DNA of 64,000 nt, taken from Woeseiaceae bacterium. GTDB taxonomy: Bacteria > Pseudomonadota > Gammaproteobacteria > Steroidobacterales > Woeseiaceae. A model generated the notes under the pieces. That model saw only the letters and a program-made list of their open reading frames with translations, did not search any database and was not told the origin of the DNA. Where the stretch lies: contig JAJFKP010000057.1 in NCBI GenBank assembly GCA_021773135.1, positions 1 to 64,000 on the forward strand, given 5' to 3'. Below, piece after piece: positions 54,990 through 63,930 of this stretch. The stretch's first letter is position 1, and every line of letters begins with the position of its first letter. A program made the position numbers and the translations under genes.

Positions 54990-56480
54990 CTACACCGGTT
55001 GGGGATAGAGTTCGTTAAGTGGGACGGACTGCCCGTTGCTCTGCACAACCCGGCAATGCATGCGCGTCAAATGTCTCGGTTCTTTTACCCCGCATGAGTG
55101 TGCAATGACCCCGATTTCCTTGTGCATATTTTTGGAGTATTGATAGACACGCTCAGCTTTATCTGTCACGACGAGACCGCGTTGTAAATCCTTGTCGTGA
55201 GTCGTAATGCCTGTTGGGCATGTATTCAGATTGCATTGCAGCGCCTGGATGCAGCCCAGGGAAAACATGAAGCCGCGCGCCGAGTTGATGAAATCAGCCC
55301 CGACGCAAAGGGCCCATGCAGCCTCTGTCGGCGTTACCAGTTTGCCGCTGGCGATGACCCGGATCCTGTCTCTGACGCCACGTTTTATCATTAGGTCGAC
55401 CACGAGCGGCAGACTTTCGCGCAATGGCAGACCGACGTTGTCCATCAGGCTCATAGGCGCAGCGCCCGTACCGCCATCGCCGCTGTCAATGGTAATGAAG
55501 TCGGGTGCGCTTTCGATGCCGCGATCGAGTATGAGGTCAAAAAGTTCTTCAAGCCAGCCGTAGGCGCCGATAACGCTCTTGAAGCCAACCGGTTTGCCGG
55601 TGACATCTCGAATATGATTGATCATATCGAGTATGTCCCCCGCCGATTCGATTTCCGGGTGGCGGTTCGGGCTGATTGAGTCCTCACCAGTTTCGATACC
55701 GCGAATCTTGGCTATCTCTGATGTGACCTTTTCGCCCGGCAGGATACCGCCTTTTCCGGGTTTTGCTCCCTGGCTGAGTTTCAGCTCGATCATTTTCACC
55801 TGTTCGTGCGCGGCAACGTCACGCAGTTTTTCATCGCTGAGTTTGCCCTCAGGCGTACGCACGCCATATTTTGCCGTGCCAATCTGGAATACGATATCCG
55901 CACCACCTTCAAGGTGGTAAGGAGACAGGCCACCTTCTCCGGTATTAATCCAGTTACCGGCTTTCGCCGAGCCTTCCGAGAGCGCCAGCACAGCCGGCTT
56001 CGAAATTGAGCCAAAACTCATTGCCGATACATTGAACAGCGAGTCAGTCGTGTATGGATTCTTGCAATACGGACCGACTTCTAATGCGGACGTAGGCGCA
56101 GTGTCCGTCTCCAGGATGGGGTAGGCGCAATTGACGAAAATCACTGTGCCTACGGGGCGCAGATCCCGGGTTGAGCCGAACGCGATCGTGTTGTCGATCC
56201 CCTTAGCGGCCCTGTATACCCAGGTGCGCTGTGCCCGGTTGAAGGGCATTTCTTCGCGATCCTGCGCGAAAAAATATTGCCTGAAATACTCGCCAAGGGT
56301 TTCGAAAAGATAGCGAAAGCGCCCGATGACCGGGAAATTGCGGCGAATAGCATGTGAGGTCTGGTTTACATCGACGATGTACATGAAAACGACGGCGAGA
56401 AAGCCAACGCCGAGCAGGAAAACGAGGATCGCGGACAGTACTTGAACTGCATTCAACGCACTTAAGAACGTGTCTCTCAT
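54990..56480 (-). CDS. FMN-binding glutamate synthase-like protein
   Basis: 496 residues. An N-terminal membrane helix (about 10-35) precedes a GltB FMN/Fe-S domain: GGLSPYHLEGGADIVFQIG, KPGKGGILPGEK, FITIDSGDGGTGAAP, and a cysteine cluster CIQALQCNLNTCPTG that fits the 3Fe-4S site. It lacks the glutaminase domain, so it is probably a stand-alone dehydrogenase or synthase-domain protein of unknown substrate. It is the last gene of the minus-strand run after DoxX, with a 112-bp gap. Confidence 0.88.
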   Translation of the reverse strand: MRDTFLSALNAVQVLSAILVFLLGVGFLAVVFMYIVDVNQTSHAIRRNFPVIGRFRYLFETLGEYFRQYFFAQDREEMPFNRAQRTWVYRAAKGIDNTIAFGSTRDLRPVGTVIFVNCAYPILETDTAPTSALEVGPYCKNPYTTDSLFNVSAMSFGSISKPAVLALSEGSAKAGNWINTGEGGLSPYHLEGGADIVFQIGTAKYGVRTPEGKLSDEKLRDVAAHEQVKMIELKLSQGAKPGKGGILPGEKVTSEIAKIRGIETGEDSISPNRHPEIESAGDILDMINHIRDVTGKPVGFKSVIGAYGWLEELFDLILDRGIESAPDFITIDSGDGGTGAAPMSLMDNVGLPLRESLPLVVDLMIKRGVRDRIRVIASGKLVTPTEAAWALCVGADFINSARGFMFSLGCIQALQCNLNTCPTGITTHDKDLQRGLVVTDKAERVYQYSKNMHKEIGVIAHSCGVKEPRHLTRMHCRVVQSNGQSVPLNELYPQPV

Positions 56481-56592
56481 GACTTTCTCTCCCTACCGCG
56501 ATGGATTCTTGTAGCAGAGCTCTTGCTAAGCGCAACCATGCCATGGCGCCTGCCGTGGCAGGCCCCAGTCAATCAGCATGAAGTTCTGCAGT

Positions 56593-57183
56593 TTATTGTT
56601 TCTGTAGCTTCTTGGCGAGAAGGTGATCCAGGCTCAGCTTGCCGGCACCTGTGAAAAACAGCGCAAGCAGCATGACAAAGTAGGTAATCGCCCATTCCAT
56701 GCCGCTGTTGGAGATCACGAAGTTGCCGGTCTCGGTCAGCCAGTCGTAGTTTCCATGTTCCCGCAGAAGGTCTTTGGCCTTGTCGAGGCGTTGCATCGCA
56801 CCGTCTACGTTTTCATTCGCAAACGGACTGGCTTTGTCTGCTACAGCCTGCCAGCCGTTTTCCGCGTGCACGGCAAATGCCGCGACCAGCATCGTTATCA
56901 TAAGGGGAATGGCGAACCAGCGAGTGGCGAGACCCAACAGCAAAGCCACGGCCCCCAAAACTTCAGTACCGGTTGCCAGGTAAGCCATAAGCGCTGGTGC
57001 GGGAAGCCCCAGGCCCCAGTCCGGGTTGCCAAACCAGCCGATCACGTTGTCAATTCCGCTTAGTTTGTTCATGCCCGCAACCCAGAACACGGGCACCAGA
57101 TAGAGTCTCAGCGCAAGCGGGCCGAGAAATTCTGCGACATTTGTCTTATTCAGCCAGCCGTGCATTTTTCTGAAGAGATCCAT
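56593..57183 (-). CDS. DoxX-family membrane protein
   Basis: 196 residues from the ATG opening MDLFRKMHGW, preceded by GGGGTG; a start 14 codons upstream lacks a ribosome-binding site. Four helices; motifs LGPLALRLYLVPVFWVAGMNKL and ATGTEVLGAVALLLGLATRW are typical of DoxX. A soluble insert (about 110-165) separates the last two helices. It sits 61 bp after the BufC/HvfC-like gene, matching HvfD/DoxX of DUF692 clusters, where it may handle quinone-linked oxidation. Confidence 0.88.
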   Translation of the reverse strand: MDLFRKMHGWLNKTNVAEFLGPLALRLYLVPVFWVAGMNKLSGIDNVIGWFGNPDWGLGLPAPALMAYLATGTEVLGAVALLLGLATRWFAIPLMITMLVAAFAVHAENGWQAVADKASPFANENVDGAMQRLDKAKDLLREHGNYDWLTETGNFVISNSGMEWAITYFVMLLALFFTGAGKLSLDHLLAKKLQKQ

Positions 57184-57244
57184 CGTCAACACCCCGGAGT
57201 TATCGTTGCTAGTCTTGGCAAACAAGACCGCAACTCAACCAGAA

Positions 57245-58006
57245 TTATTTCACGCCGAGAAGAATTTCTGCCGCAAGCATTTGTTGCATGGCTGATAAAC
57301 CGTGTTGAATGAGCGCGTCCGGATCAGGATAATGAATTTCTGCGGCGAGTTTTGTTAGCAACTCGCGGCCAGAATCACTATCGTTTGATTCGATCATTTC
57401 AAGCAGCCGTGCTGTGACAGGGTTTAATTCCATAAAGTCCATGTCATCGCTGGCCTTTCTGCATATAGCAAGAAAAGTTGGCTCGTCCGGCGCGGCATCG
57501 GGTTGATAGTCCGCGGATATCCGGTGTACTGGAAAATGATAGGCGAACGTCCACGCCAGTTTCGAGCGCACCGGTATGCCCGCCAGCAAATCGCCCGCAA
57601 CGTCTATGCCCGTCAGGTCGTTTGCTTCGTCGGATACCGAGAGCGCAAGCTCCACCCATTCGTAGTGGGCAAGTTCGATGAGAAAAGGAAAATCGTCGTC
57701 CTGAAGTTTGTACGTGTTCTCGAGGAAAGCGACGAACTCTTGTGGAACTTCAAGAAAATAAGGTGACTGCGCTTCGTGCTGCACCAGGAACTGGCGGACT
57801 AATGAGCGCCATTTCTTCTTCGTATGCAGTTTTTTCAAAACCGGGAATGTTTGGCTGAGCAGGCTCAGCAGGTTATTGAAAAACAGCTCGCGGTAGATCG
57901 CCATGCGCCGGTCTTCGGCTTCAATCGGCGCAGGGTTGTTATCCGGATCGCGGATGTGGCGTGCAAATGCATACTGGATCTCGCGAAAATCCGGCGATTC
58001 AGCCAT
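57245..58006 (-). CDS. DUF2063 protein (BufC/HvfC-like), partner of MNIO
   Basis: 253 residues from the ATG opening MAESPDFREIQ, which overlaps the end of the DUF692 gene by eight bases; an upstream extension lies wholly within that gene. The N-terminal DUF2063 domain has FARHIRDP, YRELFFNNLLSLLSQTFPVLKKL and YFLEVPQEFVAFLE. Proteins of this family bind the precursor peptide and work with the DUF692 oxidase, as BufC does with BufB or HvfC with HvfB. The old name 'putative DNA-binding domain' has little support. Confidence 0.9.
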   Translation of the reverse strand: MAESPDFREIQYAFARHIRDPDNNPAPIEAEDRRMAIYRELFFNNLLSLLSQTFPVLKKLHTKKKWRSLVRQFLVQHEAQSPYFLEVPQEFVAFLENTYKLQDDDFPFLIELAHYEWVELALSVSDEANDLTGIDVAGDLLAGIPVRSKLAWTFAYHFPVHRISADYQPDAAPDEPTFLAICRKASDDMDFMELNPVTARLLEMIESNDSDSGRELLTKLAAEIHYPDPDALIQHGLSAMQQMLAAEILLGVK

Positions 58007-58859
58007 GCGCCGACTCCCGCATGCTTTCTTCCGCTGCCTGCTGCATGCTTTTAATCTGCCGAACTTCGTCAAGGAGGTCTTCGACGGGCGGAAAATTGAA
58101 GTCACGCTCCAGCAAGGTGGGAACGCTGCCGAAATGAGCATATGCCTCTGCCAGCAACTGCCAGGATTGCTCGTCAACGGCCGCACCATGCGTGTCAATG
58201 CGGAGATCAGGCGCCTCGACGTAGTGCCCGGCGAGGTGGAAGTACTTGATACGTTCCCGCGGCATACTCAGCATGAATTCGCGAGCATCGTACTGGTGGT
58301 TAATACTATTGACGACAATATTATTGATGTCGAGAAGCAGGTCACAGTCGGCTTCCTCCAGCACGGCGAGCGTAAACTCGATCTCCGAGAGTGACGTATC
58401 TGTCGGCGTGTAGTAGGAAACATTTTCCACCGCCATTCTGCGCCCTAGTATGTCCTGTGCGCGACGGATGCGCTCAGCAACGTACTTGACGGCGTCGTCG
58501 GTGAACGGAATCGGCATGAGGTCGTAGAGCTGGCCGTTGTCGCCACAAAAACTCAGGTGTTCCGAATAAAATTCGATGCCGTGCTCCTCCATAAAAGCCC
58601 TGATGTCACGCAGCAGGGTTTCATTGAGTGCTGACGGCGCACCTATACTTAGGGAAAGTCCATGCAGTAAAAACGGATAACGTTCCGTAAAGAAGCGGAA
58701 TTTGTGGCCGAGTTTGCCGCCGACTCGAATCCAGTTTTCGGGCGCAACTTCCATGAAATCGATTTCAGGGGGCGGATCGGCCATCAACTTGTTCATCAGG
58801 CCTCGCCGCAGGCCAAGTCCTGCGCCGGATACCGGATATTGCTGTGCTTTGCCTGACAT
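57999..58859 (-). CDS. DUF692 multinuclear iron oxidase (MNIO; BufB/HvfB-like)
   Basis: 286-residue TIM-barrel enzyme of the family that modifies cysteine-containing precursor peptides (MbnB, BufB, HvfB). Conserved metal-ligand regions: LHGLSLSIG, YSEHLSFCG, LLDINNIVVNS, KYFHLAGHY, DTHGAAVDE and LLERDFNFP. The BufB pattern MPIPFTDDAVKYVAERI is also present. It starts a run MNIO-BufC-DoxX. The expected upstream precursor (DUF2282 bufferin) is absent: only 86 bp separate it from the DUF1841 gene. The substrate peptide must be encoded elsewhere or be of a new kind. Confidence 0.93.
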   Translation of the reverse strand: MSGKAQQYPVSGAGLGLRRGLMNKLMADPPPEIDFMEVAPENWIRVGGKLGHKFRFFTERYPFLLHGLSLSIGAPSALNETLLRDIRAFMEEHGIEFYSEHLSFCGDNGQLYDLMPIPFTDDAVKYVAERIRRAQDILGRRMAVENVSYYTPTDTSLSEIEFTLAVLEEADCDLLLDINNIVVNSINHQYDAREFMLSMPRERIKYFHLAGHYVEAPDLRIDTHGAAVDEQSWQLLAEAYAHFGSVPTLLERDFNFPPVEDLLDEVRQIKSMQQAAEESMRESAHG

Positions 58860-58945
58860 CGTTACTTTGCTCCAGATCTCTTTAATTAGACCGTGTTCAG
58901 AGGGCTATTATTACACCGTCCGGTGCGCAGGTCGTCCGCTACAGA

Positions 58946-59365
58946 CTATAGACGCCGCAGCCTCTGCAGGTATGCATCCTCGTCCGGCAGCGTATTCTTA
59001 CTTTGGGCTTCCCACAGCGTTTCAGCAAGGCATTCAAGTGCCAGGTGCTCCGCTGCGTGGTTATCATTCAGCCTTTTCCGCAGCTTGTCGAATATCGATC
59101 TGATGCCGGGTGGCCGATTGGTCGCAATCTGCTCACGAATGGCAAGATGCAGCCCCATGTGCAGAAACGGATTTGTCTGGCCAGACTCAGGGGAGAAGGA
59201 TTTGTCGATACTGTCTGTCGACAGCATGGAATGGTACTCGGGGTGTTCATTAACAACGCTTACGATCTGCGCTTCCAGTGGCGACAGCATTTCACCGGCT
59301 GTCGATTTTGTCCAGGCATCAATATACATTTGCCGCAGCTCGTTTCGATCCTGGCCGAAAATCAT
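58946..59365 (-). CDS. DUF1841 family protein
   Basis: 139 residues; MIFGQDRNELRQMYIDAWTK, NPFLHMGLHLAIREQI and HALAECLAETLWEAQ-like C-terminus identify DUF1841, a small cytosolic family of unknown function found in beta- and gammaproteobacteria, often beside nth. Its ATG overlaps the nth stop by four bases, so it is translated with nth. Confidence 0.92.
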   Translation of the reverse strand: MIFGQDRNELRQMYIDAWTKSTAGEMLSPLEAQIVSVVNEHPEYHSMLSTDSIDKSFSPESGQTNPFLHMGLHLAIREQIATNRPPGIRSIFDKLRKRLNDNHAAEHLALECLAETLWEAQSKNTLPDEDAYLQRLRRL

Positions 59366-60006
59366 GCCGGTTCAGCCCGCGTCTTGCTGCGAAATTCACA
59401 CAGATCGGCAATAACGCATGCAGGACAATCAGGCTTGCGGGCTTTGCAGGTATAGCGGCCATGAAGAATGAGCCAATGATGCGCGTCCTGCCGAAATTCT
59501 TTCGGTGTAAGTCGTGTCAATCGTTTTTCGACTTCCAGGGGCGTCTTGCCGGCAGCAAGACCGGTACGGTTTGAGACGCGGAAAATATGTGTGTCGACCG
59601 CAATGGTGGGTTCGCCGAACGCCGTGTTAAGAATTACGTTGGCTGTTTTACGCCCAACACCGGGTAACGATTCAAGTTCCGCCCGAGTACGCGGCACTTC
59701 GCCATCAAACCGCTGCAGCAGAATCTGACACGTCTTGATTATGTTCCCGGCTTTCGCGTTATACAGCCCGATGGTTTTTATGTAGCTCTTGAGCTTGTTT
59801 ACACCCAGATCAAGAATTGCCTGCGGCGTATTAGCGACCGGATAGAGGCGCGACGTCGCTTTGTTTACACTCACATCAGTTGCCTGCGCAGACAGGATCA
59901 CCGCAATCAGGAGTTCGAACGGATTCGCATAGTTCAATTCGGTTTCAGGATTGGGCATCTTTTTCCTGAGGCGCGAATAGATCTCCGTGCGGATCGCTTT
60001 GTTCAT
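59362..60006 (-). CDS. nth: endonuclease III
   Basis: 214-residue DNA glycosylase/AP lyase removing oxidised pyrimidines. The helix-hairpin-helix LPGVGRKTANVIL carries the catalytic lysine, AVDTHIFRVSNR carries the catalytic aspartate, and CKARKPDCPACVIADLC binds the [4Fe-4S] cluster. It follows rnfE after 14 bp, the same order as rsxE-nth in E. coli. Confidence 0.97.
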   Translation of the reverse strand: MNKAIRTEIYSRLRKKMPNPETELNYANPFELLIAVILSAQATDVSVNKATSRLYPVANTPQAILDLGVNKLKSYIKTIGLYNAKAGNIIKTCQILLQRFDGEVPRTRAELESLPGVGRKTANVILNTAFGEPTIAVDTHIFRVSNRTGLAAGKTPLEVEKRLTRLTPKEFRQDAHHWLILHGRYTCKARKPDCPACVIADLCEFRSKTRAEPA

Positions 60007-60020
60007 GATTGCGAAAAGTG

Positions 60021-60692
60021 TTAGCGAGTTCTGTTTGTCGAAAGCGCGCGACTGGTTTGCTGGCGACGCCTGTCATAGGCGTTTTTTCCGGCAACAAATA
60101 AAGCCAGGCTGATGAATGCGCCTGGCGGCAGGATGGCTAACAGAAAGCCGCCGTCAACCAGGACCAGGCCAGCCATTGGTTCGCCGCCAACCAACATGTC
60201 GAGCCGTGACATTATCGATCCCTGGCCGATCAGCTCGCGAAACGTGCCGATTGCCACCAATAGCAGCGCAAAACCACTGCCCATTGCGATGCCATCCATG
60301 AAACTGCTGGCAACATTGTTTCGCGAAGCAAAAACCTCTGCACGCGCAACGATCGTGCAATTCGTCACGATCAGGGGAATGAAAATACCCAGCGATCGAC
60401 CCAGGGACGGAAACCAGGCGAGGACGATCATTTCAATACATGTGACAAGGCTGGCGATGATCAACACGTACATGGGAATTCGGATGTCTGCGCGGATGAG
60501 TTTTCGAGTCGCGGCAACCAGGACATTGGAGAATGTCAGGACGAGCAATGTCGCCAGCCCGAGTCCCAGGCCATTAACGAATGTTGTCGTAACCGCCAGC
60601 AACGGGCACAGGCCGAGTAGTTGCACGAGGCCCGGATTGTCGTTCCAGACTCCGCTCCTGAATTTTGCCGCCATGCCGGTTCTATTACTCAT
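60021..60692 (-). CDS. rnfE: Rnf/Rsx electron transport complex subunit E
   Basis: 223-residue integral membrane subunit with about six helices (NPGLVQLLGLCPLLAVT, LGIFIPLIVTNCTIVARAE). The NC in TNCTI and the Cys in GLCPLL are the conserved cysteines thought to bind a membrane [2Fe-2S] cluster with RnfA. It starts six bases after rnfG. Confidence 0.95.
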   Translation of the reverse strand: MSNRTGMAAKFRSGVWNDNPGLVQLLGLCPLLAVTTTFVNGLGLGLATLLVLTFSNVLVAATRKLIRADIRIPMYVLIIASLVTCIEMIVLAWFPSLGRSLGIFIPLIVTNCTIVARAEVFASRNNVASSFMDGIAMGSGFALLLVAIGTFRELIGQGSIMSRLDMLVGGEPMAGLVLVDGGFLLAILPPGAFISLALFVAGKNAYDRRRQQTSRALSTNRTR

Positions 60693-60698
60693 ATCTGC

Positions 60699-61337
60699 TC
60701 ATATCTCTTCCGTTCGCTCAAAGACAGTCGCGCGATTGTCTGCGAAATATAGTAGCGTTTCTTTCACGGCATTGATGACCGCTCGCGGCGTGATAGACGC
60801 ACCCGTCAGCTGATCGAATTCGCCGCCGTCTCGTTTGATTGCCCAGGCCGCGGCAGGGGGCTCTCCCAGCGACTTGCCGACAAACTGCAATATCCAATCC
60901 GACTTGGACGCTTCGATCAGGTCGCCCAGGCCAGGGGTCTCGCGGTGTTTGAGGACGCGGACACCCGTAACCGTGCCATCTGCATGAATGCCGACCAACA
61001 ACTCTATTGGCCCGGAAAAGCCGTCCCGTGCGCTGACGACAAACAGGGCCGCGATCGGTGTGTCGTCGGCATACACTCGGTAAACAGTGACATCATCATT
61101 GCCGGGCAGGTCATGCGGCGCCGGAATGGTTTTGGTCGATTCGGAGAGTGTGCCATCGTAGCTGATGCCGGCCAGAACCGGCTGCAGGCTTTGTTCGAGA
61201 AACGCCTGCTGGTTAGCGGCAATGCGCGGTGCCGTTGTACTGTGCGTAAGCGCGACCAGCGCCGTGCAAACGGCGGCGAGGCCGCCCAGTATCAAACCAC
61301 TGGTCCAGACGGACACATTTTGCTCAGCCTGCATCAT
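60699..61337 (-). CDS. rnfG: Rnf/Rsx electron transport complex subunit G
   Basis: 212-residue subunit with one N-terminal membrane helix and a periplasmic FMN-binding domain. The flavinylation motif is TGASITPRAV, close to the SGATxT consensus, with the FMN attached to the last threonine by ApbE. LKHRETPGLGDLIE is the other family hallmark. It overlaps the end of rnfD by four bases. Confidence 0.95.
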   Translation of the reverse strand: MMQAEQNVSVWTSGLILGGLAAVCTALVALTHSTTAPRIAANQQAFLEQSLQPVLAGISYDGTLSESTKTIPAPHDLPGNDDVTVYRVYADDTPIAALFVVSARDGFSGPIELLVGIHADGTVTGVRVLKHRETPGLGDLIEASKSDWILQFVGKSLGEPPAAAWAIKRDGGEFDQLTGASITPRAVINAVKETLLYFADNRATVFERTEEI

Positions 61338-62389
61338 CTGTTCCTGCGCTGTCGCACGGGGTGGCCGACAATGTGCGGTTTGGTCAGGTAGTCAATGGCG
61401 GGAACCGCCATATTCATTAACAGCACGGCGAAAGCGACGCCATCCGCGTAGCTGCCCCACTCGCGTATCGCATAGATCAGGAAACCAATGCCTAATCCAT
61501 AAACCAGCCGTCCCCTGTCGCTCGTAGCCGCCGATACCGGATCGGTGGCGATGAAAAAGGCGCAGAGAATAGCGCCCCCGCTGAACAGGTGGAAGCCGGG
61601 ACTGGGGCTGATGCTTGGAACGAGGAAATACATGAGGCTCGATGGTATGAGCAAGCCGGCAAGCACACCCAGCGGGATCTGCCAGCGAATAATTTTCTTG
61701 ACCAGGAGCCACGCGCCACCGATCGCCGTGAAGTTGCCTATCCATTCCCATCCGCGACCGCCGAAGTCACCCATCATGGGATAGACACGCAGCTCGTCGA
61801 ATGTTTGCATATTGTTCAGGCCTGCCTTCACCACATCCAGCGGAGTAGCCCGACTGACAGCATCGAATGACAGCGACTCAGGAAATGACCCGGTAATAGT
61901 AAACCACGCAGTTTCTGCAATGGTCAGAAACCGGTAGTCGAGATCTCCCATGCGCGGCGCAGTCCACAGGTTCATGTCCATCGGGAAAGCGACCAGCGCC
62001 ACAACGTAGCCAACCATGGCCGGGTTGAACATGTTATATCCAAGCCCGCCATAGAGGTGTTTGGCGACAACCACCGCAAACAGTGCAGCGGTTGCGGTTA
62101 CCCACCACGGAGTGAGTGCCGGCATTGCGAAAGCAAGCAACGTGGCCGTGACCAGCGCACTGTAGTCTGTAATGGTTGGCTCAACCGGTCTGTTGCGCAG
62201 CCTGAGCATGAAAGCTTCGCCCGCAATACAGAAAGCACTTGCAACAATCAGGTTGAAAATGAATCCGGGACCGAAATACCAGACATAGGCAATGGCTGCT
62301 GGAATCAGGGCGTAAAGTACGTGCCGCATTACGGACGCCACGTCGGTGGCCGGTGCTTTGAAAGGGGCAACCCGACGCTCGAATTCCAT
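61334..62389 (-). CDS. rnfD: Rnf/Rsx electron transport complex subunit D
   Basis: 351-residue membrane subunit of about nine helices. The covalent FMN site is in SRATPLDVV, and GGLGYNMFNPAMVGYVV and FFIATDPVSAATSDRGRL are family signatures. It forms the membrane ion-translocating core. It overlaps the rnfC stop by one base. Confidence 0.95.
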   Translation of the reverse strand: MEFERRVAPFKAPATDVASVMRHVLYALIPAAIAYVWYFGPGFIFNLIVASAFCIAGEAFMLRLRNRPVEPTITDYSALVTATLLAFAMPALTPWWVTATAALFAVVVAKHLYGGLGYNMFNPAMVGYVVALVAFPMDMNLWTAPRMGDLDYRFLTIAETAWFTITGSFPESLSFDAVSRATPLDVVKAGLNNMQTFDELRVYPMMGDFGGRGWEWIGNFTAIGGAWLLVKKIIRWQIPLGVLAGLLIPSSLMYFLVPSISPSPGFHLFSGGAILCAFFIATDPVSAATSDRGRLVYGLGIGFLIYAIREWGSYADGVAFAVLLMNMAVPAIDYLTKPHIVGHPVRQRRNR

Positions 62390-63930
62390 TAGTCGGCGTC
62401 CTCGTCCCGATCCTGATCCTGTTTTTGTTTTTGCCGCTTCAATATTTCCTCAATAGCTGTCGGGCCGGCTTTGACTGCCGCTTGTTTCTGCTTGGCCAAC
62501 TCAGTTTCTCGCACTCGTTTTTCGTTCTTGAGCCGTTCGTTGCGGGACTCGAAGCGAACGCGCGCGCGTTCCGCCCTGGCTTTTTCATCCGCCAGCTCCT
62601 GAATGCGCGCCTTCGCATTACGAAAATTTGCAGTCAATGGGATATGGCTGGGACAAACAAGGTCGCAGCAGCCGCATTCTATACAATCGGTTAGTCCATA
62701 CGATCGCAGTTTTGGCTCGTTGTCCGCGCGGGCATGCCAAAAGAGTTGCTGTGGCAATAATTGTATTGGGCAGACGGACGCACATTCTCCGCAGCGAATA
62801 CACGGCTGTTCTGCACCGACTGATCGAGTTTCGTTAAGGACCAGGATGCAGTTTGTGGCTTTGACCAGCGGGACCCGGTCTGACGTTACGGACTTGCCAC
62901 ACATCGGACCACCAATAATCAGCTGGTCTGCCTGGTCGGTATAGCCGCCGGCAAACTCGATGACATCGGCAACCGTTGTGCCGATTCGGGCGATGACATT
63001 CATTGGATTGTGAACGCCCGGGCCCGTTACCGTCGTCACACGGGAGATCAGTGGCTCCCCATCATTTATCCAGCGATAGATTGCGGCAGCCGTGCCGACG
63101 TTTTGCACGACGCAGCCGATATCTGTGGGCAATCCGCCGCTAGGTACCTCCCGGTTGGTGACAAGTTGTACAAGCTGGTCTTCGGCGCCGGACGGATAGA
63201 TCGTTGGTATCTGTTTCAGAGTGATTCGTGCATCGCCAAGTACTCCCAATGCTTCGCCGATGGCCGCAATAGCCTCCGGCTTGTCACTTTCGACAACGAT
63301 AAAGCAGCTTTCGAGTTTGAGGGCATGCAGTAAGATCTGGGCGCCCCCGAGAATTTCTGCCGACTGTTCGCGCATGAGCATGTCATCGCAGCTTATGTAG
63401 GGCTCGCACTCAACGCCGTTGAGGATGAGATGTTCAAGCGGCATAGTGGCCGCCTGCATCAGCTTCTGACCCGTTGGGAAAACGGCGCCGCCCAGTCCGA
63501 CAATGCCTCCCTGCAGAATCAGCTTTAGCAATGACTCGGGATCGAGTGAATTAAAAGGTACAGCGGCGTCGGCGGTCTCAATTGCCCGGTCCTCGCCGTC
63601 ACACTCGATAACGATGCACGGCGCGTTATCGCCAAACCGACGGGATACCGGCCACGGTTCGATTGCAACGACCTCGCCCGAAGACGACGCATGTACCGGC
63701 GCGCTCAGAGAGCCGTATGCCTCCGCGACCAGCTGTCCTTTCAAAACGTGTTCGCCAATTCCAACCACCGGCTGCGCGGGTCGACCGACGTGCTGGGCGA
63801 TTGGCAGCACCAGCTGGCCAGGTACCGGCAAAACCTGGATCTCTGTCGAGGTGGACTCTGCCTTTTCGTCAGGCAGCCTTAATCCGCCGTGTAATTCACC
63901 GAGGTCGTATGTGGCGGCCCCTGAACTCAT
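62389..63930 (-). CDS. rnfC: Rnf/Rsx electron transport complex subunit C
   Basis: 513-residue peripheral subunit that accepts NADH. FMN/NADH-binding part resembling NuoF: GIVGLGGAVFPTGQKL, NGVECEPYISCDD. Two [4Fe-4S] motifs: CIRCGECASVCP and CIECGCCDLVCP. A charged, probably helical C-terminal tail (about 440-513, rich in K, R and E) is present but far shorter than the Ala/Lys repeats of E. coli RsxC. The ATG overlaps the rnfB stop. Confidence 0.95.
   Translation of the reverse strand: MSSGAATYDLGELHGGLRLPDEKAESTSTEIQVLPVPGQLVLPIAQHVGRPAQPVVGIGEHVLKGQLVAEAYGSLSAPVHASSSGEVVAIEPWPVSRRFGDNAPCIVIECDGEDRAIETADAAVPFNSLDPESLLKLILQGGIVGLGGAVFPTGQKLMQAATMPLEHLILNGVECEPYISCDDMLMREQSAEILGGAQILLHALKLESCFIVVESDKPEAIAAIGEALGVLGDARITLKQIPTIYPSGAEDQLVQLVTNREVPSGGLPTDIGCVVQNVGTAAAIYRWINDGEPLISRVTTVTGPGVHNPMNVIARIGTTVADVIEFAGGYTDQADQLIIGGPMCGKSVTSDRVPLVKATNCILVLNETRSVGAEQPCIRCGECASVCPIQLLPQQLFWHARADNEPKLRSYGLTDCIECGCCDLVCPSHIPLTANFRNAKARIQELADEKARAERARVRFESRNERLKNEKRVRETELAKQKQAAVKAGPTAIEEILKRQKQKQDQDRDEDAD

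Noticed and set aside
60112-60813. 233-codon frame on the plus strand across rnfE and rnfG
   Set aside because: It is antisense to conserved rnf genes and its product resembles no known protein.
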